Source of the DNA: Tigriopus japonicus | Taxonomy: Eukaryota > Arthropoda > Copepoda > Harpacticoida > Harpacticidae | Length of the DNA: 64,000 nt | Direction of reading: 5' to 3' | NCBI GenBank assembly: GCA_010645155.1 | Contig: CM021312.1 | Span: forward strand, 13,921,663-13,985,662 | Part shown: one piece after another, positions 59,701 through 64,000 of the stretch | Position numbering within the stretch: the stretch's first letter is position 1 | Layout of the letters: each line of letters opens with the position of its first letter | The notes under the pieces: generated by a model | What the model saw: the letters and a program-made list of their open reading frames with translations, nothing else | Told to the model about the DNA's origin: nothing | Database searches by the model: none | Program-made: the position numbers and the translations under genes

Positions 59701-61544
59701 AAAGAGGGCAAAAAAGCTGGTAAATGAGCCGAAGAATGAAACATAAGATGGCATAATTTATGCAAATTTATGTTGTGGTTTTTGTATGGCAAACTCAGTT
59801 CATATAAATTTTCAAAAGGCTCAGTACTAATTTTCTTTCATTTTTGCAGTGTTTTGTAGCTAGATTATTTTCTAATCTCACAAAATTACTTAAAAAGCGA
59901 AAGTTGCAAATAAATGTTTTATATTTCAAATTAAGCCCTTCTTAGGCTCATCACTCTTTGCTAAAATTTTGCAAGCATGTCAATATGTTTAGCTGATAAT
60001 GGGAAAAAAAATATTTGAACATGAAAAGCTTTAAATTTTGTATCGAACATTAACTTAATATGATAATTAAGATATTTTCAATTTGACTGGCTAAAGCTAG
60101 GATAACTCACAAATTTTTGCCTCTTACATTCTTCCATTAAAATATTGGCAAAAATTTTTTTTTTTGATCACTGATATGATATTCTAGATTAAATTGAATT
60201 TCTTTTCAAATTCAGACTATTTTCAAATTACCAATTTCATAACTGTCTTATCAATATCTCAAAAATTACTTATTTCAACACTAATATCATTAATTTGATA
60301 TTAAGATATGCAAAGGAATAATTTTTCATTATCCTTCGTGTTATCAATTCCTGATTAAAATTACTTTTAAGTTTAACTCAACGTTTTTTATTGGCCAAAC
60401 ATGTACTTAATTAAGCAATGCCAGGTAATAAGCTCGTCTCCTAACCCTAATTAATGACCCTTCTAGCCGGGTGATTACACCGGTGTAATTTACGACCGTG
60501 GCTGTCTACAAGCCGGAGAGAAATGGGTTGAATCCAATCTTGTGCCAGTGGCAGGCGTGGCCGTGGCATTGGCAGTATTACAGGTGGGCAGAGGGAGGAA
60601 CATTCACTCACTCAGTGTGTCACTTGCTTGCTTGATTGCTGCCCCACCCTTTGTTAAATCCTGAACTATTGTACATCAGGACGGATTTCGAAATATAACT
60701 CAGGGCCGGTTGTTGTTCTAAAATTTAAGGTTTCTTGCAACAAACAAATTGTTCCGTGAATTTTTCATCGTACAGTTGGCACTGAGAAAGTTCAATCTGG
60801 TTTTCAATCTGTTTTGTGTGCCCACTTCATTGTGAGTGCCAAGTCACATTCAATGTACATTTGTTTCTTCTATGAAAGTGTTTTTGGTCATCATAATCTT
60901 CAGAGGTCAGGTTTCATATTAAATGAGCTGCCATTATGATTAAGCGAAAACTCACAGTTGCAATTTTTCGTCTCATTGATCTTGATTGAGCAGATTGAAA
61001 GATTGAATCACATCAGCAAGTGCTTGGCCCTAAGCAGTATTTTGGAAGTGATCCTGATTTGTGTTATCCTTGGTTAGAGTTTATTTAGAGTTCTTGAGTG
61101 TTATGTTGTTATTGTATTTGCACGATTTATTATTTGATTTCCGTTTGGTTTTGTTCCCCATTCTTGTATTGAATAGCCCGGTGATTTGAACACGGTGATC
61201 AACGAAAAAGGTTGCATTGAGGCCCTGGAACAATGGTTGGAAGTGAACCTGGTGGTTGTGGCCGGTGTGGCCGTTTGCGTAGCTTTTATGCAGGTGGGTG
61301 ACTAATGTTTGCTTTTAAAAACCTTCTGTTTTCTATTTGACTTTCTTTAACTTGACATTTCACTGATATGAATTCAAATTTTAAGTAGTTTGCCTTGCTA
61401 AAGTCTTAGGCGTAGTCCTAAGAATCCTACAAAAGGCATTGATGCTAATCAAAAAGAGTCTCTTTTCAGATCTTGGGCATATGCTTTGCCCAAAATCTCC
61501 GGGCAGACATCTTTGCTCAAATGGCGAAATGGCATTATCATTGA
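56767..61544 (+). CDS. TspanC8-type tetraspanin, seven coding exons
   Basis: Exons (all GT-AG, phases consistent): 56767-56958, 57831-57951, 58342-58490, 58575-58673, 59407-59586, 60467-60583 or 61177-61293, and 61470-61544; 310 residues. The N terminus is Ser-rich with an RRRRR patch before CCLKY, probable palmitoylation sites. TM1 holds [19 protein letters not shown]; the small loop has an NIT sequon (92). TM2 ends [15 protein letters not shown]3 is followed by FKDW. The large loop has eight cysteines: CCG (190-191), 207, 218, CC (224-225), 238, 260, plus sequon NCS at 206. Eight loop cysteines define the TspanC8 group, whose members bind ADAM10, move it from the ER to the cell surface and so affect Notch and other shedding. 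The C terminus is [20 protein letters not shown] plus H, typical of the TSPAN5/14/15/17/33 group. Confidence 0.95.
60467..60583 (+). CDS. Tetraspanin alternative exon 6a
   Basis: A 117-nt, phase 0-0 exon with acceptor CCCTTCTAG and donor CAG|GTGGGC. It encodes 39 residues: [20 protein letters not shown], then the last part of the large loop and the start of TM4 ([12 protein letters not shown]). It supplies the eighth loop cysteine (260). It joins directly to the ILGICFAQ exon. It is 22 of 39 residues identical to exon 6b. Confidence 0.9.
60994..61077 (+). CDS. Possible alternative last exon (7a)
   Basis: After an acceptor-like TGATTGAGCAG a phase-0 frame reads IERLNHISK, a hydrophobic [18 protein letters not shown] and TAG. 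Joined to exon 6a it would replace the usual TM4 end and tail. The acceptor is moderate and the peptide is unlike normal tetraspanin C termini, so it may be an intronic coincidence. Confidence 0.15.
   Translation: MERLNHISKCLALSSILEVILICVILG
61177..61293 (+). CDS. Tetraspanin alternative exon 6b
   Basis: Tandem duplicate of exon 6a: same 117 nt, same phases, acceptor TTGAATAG, donor CAG|GTGGGT. It encodes [20 protein letters not shown], then [16 protein letters not shown]. The loop Cys, the Gly before it, the following Trp and the TM4 core are kept, while the residues between PGD and GC differ. Including both copies would duplicate half of TM4, so use should be mutually exclusive. Confidence 0.9.
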
Positions 61545-61850
61545 CATCAGAGGGCTCCAATCACCTACGTTTGACAAACCAATATACAACAACTACCATT
61601 TACATTCCTGCTTCAAGAAGCAAAGTAACAACATGAACAACAATACAACGTAACCTGATGAATGACAGAATCTCCATAATTTGTGCATAATGCTCATATA
61701 AAAACCAACAACCATTCTAATTTGTCTTTCACGTGTTCACTTCGTTTAAAACCACTACCACTTCCTCCACTTTTATCTGTATTCGTCAAAACCGAACTGA
61801 TGAGGAGCCCTGTTGTTCGAAATAAAGGAAAATAACAATGTCATTTAACA
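61545..61850 (+). terminator. Tetraspanin 3' UTR and poly(A) signal
   Basis: The stop TGA is at 61542-61544. A canonical AATAAA at 61821-61826 lies about 280 bp downstream and is the first one after the stop. Cleavage would be expected some 10-30 bases later. Confidence 0.55.
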
Positions 61851-62651
61851 TGCTCAGTGATTTATTTATTAGGCTTGAAGAGATGAAAATACGGAAACAC
61901 TTTTGCAATTTGACGGTGCCACTTGATCTATTTTCGAATAATCAAACTTGTAGCACAAAGACTGATCTTTTTTGCAACCCAATATATGTCGCCCTGACAC
62001 GTTACCTTCAAGAAAATCTGTATTTTTGCAAATTTAATTTCCTTTCAATTTTTTCAATGCCATGTTGGTTACTTTGAGTTATTCTTTTTAACGCTAACAA
62101 TGTGTTCTAGAAAAATCTTGGAAATCATTTATGGTTGGCTCACAAAAAGACAATGCTGCATAAGAGCACGTATGTTTTGATGTAAGTTTGAACAACCATT
62201 AAATATGAAAATAAAAATAATGTCTATCTCCATCTCACTTAAACTTGATGATGATTAGTTATTGTGGGAACTTGTTCATATTTCTCAAAACTTATATTTG
62301 ATGCCTTTTTCTTGTAAAACTGATTGAAAAAAAAAATCAATCAAAACTTTTTTTTCAATCGACTTACCCACAAACCACGGTTGGTTATTTTTTTCATGTT
62401 ATGTTTTTTATTCTAATAATGTAAAATGTAAATGCACAAGTATTTAAAAAGTACAAGGAAGGTTTAAGTTCATGAATTGCGCAAAAATATCGCTAGACTA
62501 GAATATGAAAATAGGAATTGATTTACATCATTGGTTTAACATTTTATTTCGACAAAATGATTCAGCATTTCCTTTTGCACAAATATACTTTGGAATAGAA
62601 TATGTTGTGTACAAGCCTTTAAATCATTAGGCACAGGGGGAGCACATTGAT
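61851..62651. other. Intergenic; possible 3' UTR of the minus-strand model
   Basis: AT-rich, with runs such as TTGAAAAAAAAAATCAATC near 62323. On the minus strand an AATAAA lies at about 62546-62551, downstream of the stop at 62652, compatible with poly(A) signalling for the model at 62881-62652. Confidence 0.35.
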
Positions 62652-62881
62652 TTAAGGCTTGCATGGGCAGCCAGCCGGCTGTCTGCTTGTATTTCGGCAG
62701 AATTCTTAACAGCCGTTCAGCTGATTTTTTGGTGCTTAGTTGCCTGTCTCGCACTCACTCACGCGACAATTTCAGAACAATGCGCCCTCTGGCGAAATGT
62801 AATGGTAAACCTGAGTTTGTCGCCCCCCTTGATTAGGCAGCAAAATCTGTGATTCAGAAAACCAAGCCCTTTCTGCAGCAT
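62652..62881 (-). CDS. Hypothetical 49-residue protein, two exons
   Basis: The ATG at 62881 follows a good acceptor (CCCCAATTTCAG), suggesting an upstream 5' UTR exon. Exon 1 (to 62763) reads MLQKGLGFLNHRFCCLIKGG then DKLRFTITFRQRAHCSEIV and ends at donor GC|GTGAGT. After an 80-nt intron, exon 2 (62682-62652) reads AQPAGCPCKP and TAA, with AATAAA about 100 bp further. The structure is complete but short, the acceptor of exon 2 is weak, and a longer alternative minus frame (62754-62536) overlaps. Function unknown. Confidence 0.25.
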
Positions 62882-62974
62882 ATAAACTGAAATTGGGGAC
62901 TCTTAAATAGTAAGTAGTACGATGTTCTTCCTTACGATTGGGGACTGTAGAATCTACCACAGTGCAATAAATCT

Positions 62975-63058
62975 ATGGACCTGTCAAATCAGCTGTTGGA
63001 TGCAACCTCATCCTGCCTGAACTGCCTCAAACGCTACAATCATCCACATCAAAAAGAG
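62975..63058 (+). CDS. Putative first coding exon, unknown gene
   Basis: The ATG (context AATCTATGG) opens 28 codons, MDLSNQLLDATSSCLNCLKR then YNHPHQKE, to a donor GAG|GTATGC. The residue mix looks coding. It lies about 95 bp from and divergent to the minus-strand ATG at 62881. The following exons would lie beyond it or outside the window. No family is recognised. Confidence 0.3.
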
Positions 63059-64000
63059 GTATGCCGGTTTGAACTTTTAAGATTAGGTCAATTGATGTGA
63101 AACATGTGTTGTCAAATATTTATGATAGCTCTTTTGTAGCTCGCTGTTATTCAGAATATAAGGATTTATTCACGCTCTTTAAATAAAAACTAGTTTTTCA
63201 TCAGTTTGACACCGCATTGAGGTAAAGGGTTGAGGTCTTTATGATTACGCCAATCTGTCGGTGATTGAATTGGCAATCCTGAAGTCAATGGTACACACAC
63301 TGCCGAACAACCAGGGTGGCTGAATCAGGATAGAGAAACGTGGATTGACTTATTATTGAGTACTGACATCACGAAATTCCAAGGAAATTAGAAGAAAACA
63401 CAAATAGGCGAGACTAATCAACGCACAATTCGGAGATTTAAAGGAATATCAAAAAGGATGATATTTGTCCCAATTTATCAAAATGAAATGTAATTAGTGA
63501 AACACAATAACTTCTGCTTCATGATTATGCAATTTATTCAATGAAAGACATCCTTGTCTTTAATATTGGTCTGAAATGTATATTTTACTTTTGATTAAAC
63601 CAATGAAGAACTTTATCTTAGAAATGATTTTGTAGTATTGCAAAGTAAGCTTAAAATGAACACTCTGGCAAGATACATGTTTGCAATCTCTGCTATAATC
63701 TCACTACCGATTTCCTAAGGTTGCGTGATCTATTTCTTTAAAACCAAACCTAAGTTACGTTGGATTACATTCTATTGTGTTAGATTAGGTTAGGTTTTAA
63801 GTTAGGTTAGGTATTTAAAATGGAGTCATGCAACTTAGGATTTTTTCATTGTGAGATAATAGGTAAGATTGTTTTCTGGGTCTGATTTACGCAAAAATTT
63901 AGACACTTTATTTTGTAAATTGCGCTTTTTCCCCTCATCTATCCGGAGGCACTGCCAAACACTCCATGCGTGACCCTCTAAGCAGCGCCTCTGGTGGTCA
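63059..64000. other. Non-coding right end with TTAGG-rich tracts
   Basis: No further exons were recognised. ATTAGGTTAGGTTT and AGTTAGGTTAGGT (about 63783-63811) each hold two copies of TTAGG, the arthropod telomere unit. The final bases include AGCGCCTCTGGTGG, loosely similar to other CGCC-containing motifs in the window. Confidence 0.3.

Overview
This is AT-rich, gene-poor DNA of an animal, most likely an arthropod and possibly a crustacean. Genes are split by spliceosomal introns. The one clearly identifiable gene is an animal TspanC8 tetraspanin. Decayed mariner and hAT-type DNA transposons are scattered throughout, and there is no operon or bacterial signal. A pair of TTAGG-rich tracts near the right end fits arthropods but is weak evidence. 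Positions 45280-45489 are an assembly gap of N.

Layout. Left end (1-7 kb): a minus-strand gene of unknown function (coding exon 3219-2526, strong donor, probable short last exon) stands head to head with a putative plus-strand first exon at 3569, about 350 bp away. From 7 to 55 kb there are only weak gene models. The better ones are minus-strand two- or three-exon models at 51589-51216 and 31663-31225, and plus-strand exon pairs at 16586-17013, 10926-11215 and 44812-45093. All were built by eye from open frames joined to splice consensus sites; in this much non-coding DNA some will be chance. Transposons in this part: an internally deleted mariner (12968-13863); three hAT-type families, with 8-bp target duplications seen for four copies (14541-14860, 27940-28431, 48517-48742, 49016-50388); other terminal-inverted-repeat elements; and a near-perfect 100-nt hairpin (53155-53254).

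Right end (55.7-61.8 kb): a complete TspanC8 tetraspanin gene on the plus strand with seven coding exons, a probable spliced 5' UTR and a poly(A) signal. The exon that carries the last large-loop cysteine and the first part of the fourth membrane segment is present twice in tandem (60467-60583 and 61177-61293). Both copies have 117 nt, the same phase and intact splice sites, so the gene probably makes two receptor-loop variants by mutually exclusive splicing. TspanC8 proteins control traffic and substrate choice of the protease ADAM10, so this duplication is the most interesting functional signal here. Beyond it, a minus-strand model (62881-62652) and a plus-strand first exon (62975-63058) form another possible divergent pair.

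Apart from the tetraspanin and the transposons, gene calls should be treated as hypotheses for RNA-seq and protein homology tests, neither of which I could run.
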